Positions 63,637 to 64,000 of a stretch of 64,000 nucleotides of DNA are shown here, piece by piece. The notes below the pieces were generated by a model. The model was not told where the DNA came from and made no database searches. It saw nothing but the letters and a program-made list of their open reading frames with translations. This stretch comes from Vibrio ezurae NBRC 102218 (GTDB taxonomy: Bacteria; Pseudomonadota; Gammaproteobacteria; Enterobacterales; Vibrionaceae), in NCBI RefSeq assembly GCF_000467185.1, contig NZ_BATM01000009.1, forward strand, positions 1 to 64,000. Direction: 5' to 3'. The translations under genes were made by a program, and so were the position numbers. Numbering within the stretch: position 1 is the first letter of the stretch; the number at the start of each line of letters is the position of its first letter.

Positions 63637-64000
63637 ATGGCTCTCTTACTAGGTAACTGGAATCTAATTTCGTTTTCAGCGACGATTGTCGCGGCAATGC
63701 ACTGGCATTCTCATTATGAATTAGCCTGGCTTGTTCCAATACTTACAACGGTGTTGCTCTGTTGTCGATTCAAAATATACAGAGGAACTCTGGGCATTTT
63801 GTTGGCATTCATGATTAGTCTAGTACAGAGTGATGCTTTTGTACGAGACGTCAACACGTTGTTTGATTGCAGTAAGAATCTTACCATAGATATTCAGATA
63901 GACAGCACGCTTAGATCAAATCTTTATTTTGCAAATTCAGTAGTTAACGTAACAAAAATACACGGCTGTGATGGTGATTTTTCGGGACGAGTTTTGCTTA
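63637..64000 (+). CDS. comEC: ComEC/Rec2 competence channel, N-terminal part (cut by window edge)
   Basis: 121 residues are inside the window, with no stop. Three hydrophobic stretches (ISFSATIVAAMH, LAWLVPILTTVLLCC, LGILLAFMISLVQSDA) are followed by a soluble start, as at the N-terminus of ComEC. The identification rests mainly on position: Vibrio has DUF2062 and comEC after lolE. GAGGG is just before the ATG. Confidence 0.65.
   Translation, partial: MALLLGNWNLISFSATIVAAMHWHSHYELAWLVPILTTVLLCCRFKIYRGTLGILLAFMISLVQSDAFVRDVNTLFDCSKNLTIDIQIDSTLRSNLYFANSVVNVTKIHGCDGDFSGRVLL

Noticed and set aside
1..64000. CRISPR array, tRNA or rRNA genes
   Set aside because: I saw no regularly spaced identical repeats with unique spacers and no RNA gene in the text. 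The DUF1887 protein is not evidence for a local CRISPR locus.

Overview
The window looks like part of the chromosome of a Vibrio or a close relative (Vibrionaceae, Gammaproteobacteria). Three things point there. The right-hand third carries a block typical of that family: udp, an orphan DUF1887 gene, hinT, lpoB, ycfP, ndh, csiV, mfd, lolCDE, a DUF2062 gene and comEC. The first 3.3 kb holds remnants of Vibrio-type integron attC sites, with the core AACGCTTGGCATT. MetE/MetR with MetJ boxes, KdgR and YihG are also of the gammaproteobacterial type. I see no rRNA, tRNA or CRISPR array.

Layout. 1-3290: the distal end of a chromosomal integron, with three cassette genes all on the + strand: a SHOCT-type lipoprotein, a protein with two HEPN motifs, and a Shedu (DUF4263) nuclease. 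The second cassette also contains a frameshifted IS110 transposase relic. 3294-4852: a YjeH-like amino acid exporter and a small unknown gene. 5112-8729: a sugar-acid module with a LacI-type regulator, a ManD-like dehydratase and a Gfo/Idh/MocA oxidoreductase; the regulator and enzyme genes are divergent around four operators spaced 13 bp apart inside a perfect 17-bp inverted repeat. 8860-9871: a 53-aa basic protein, a YciI protein and an HxlR regulator. 10209-12488: metE with a MetJ box. 12716-16918: a 1400-aa formate dehydrogenase fused to a GltD-like flavin module. 17000-18740: kdgR and a DUF3047 protein.

18741-19839 is a graveyard of a MATE transporter, an IS110 element and an IS3 element. 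Beside it (19840-26083) lies an AT-rich accessory module: an exported PIG-L deacetylase, an OmpR-type regulator, a sensor kinase, a periplasmic sugar-binding protein with no ABC permease, and a PTS IICB permease. Four TTTGTAA boxes at exactly 11-bp spacing lie between the deacetylase and regulator genes, and the same box recurs as an inverted pair before the PTS gene. I read this as a three-component sugar-sensing system and its regulon. It is the best candidate here for an undescribed system.

26384-27949 is a PL6 (alginate-lyase type) lipoprotein. It is followed by a divergent FTR1-like permease, a stand-alone TadE/TadF/TadG set, a small membrane protein, metR, a YihG acyltransferase, a LysE exporter and an MFS exporter. 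36625-39291 is a PepSY-regulator-kinase operon. 39408-40310 is an orphan MenB that resembles the actinobacterial form. Then come an M48 lipoprotein protease, a DUF481-HlyD-DUF2955 envelope/efflux set, a CBS protein, and the conserved core block running to the truncated comEC at the right edge. Core genes there show recognisable control sites, including a CRP-like box before udp and a perfect FNR box before ndh.
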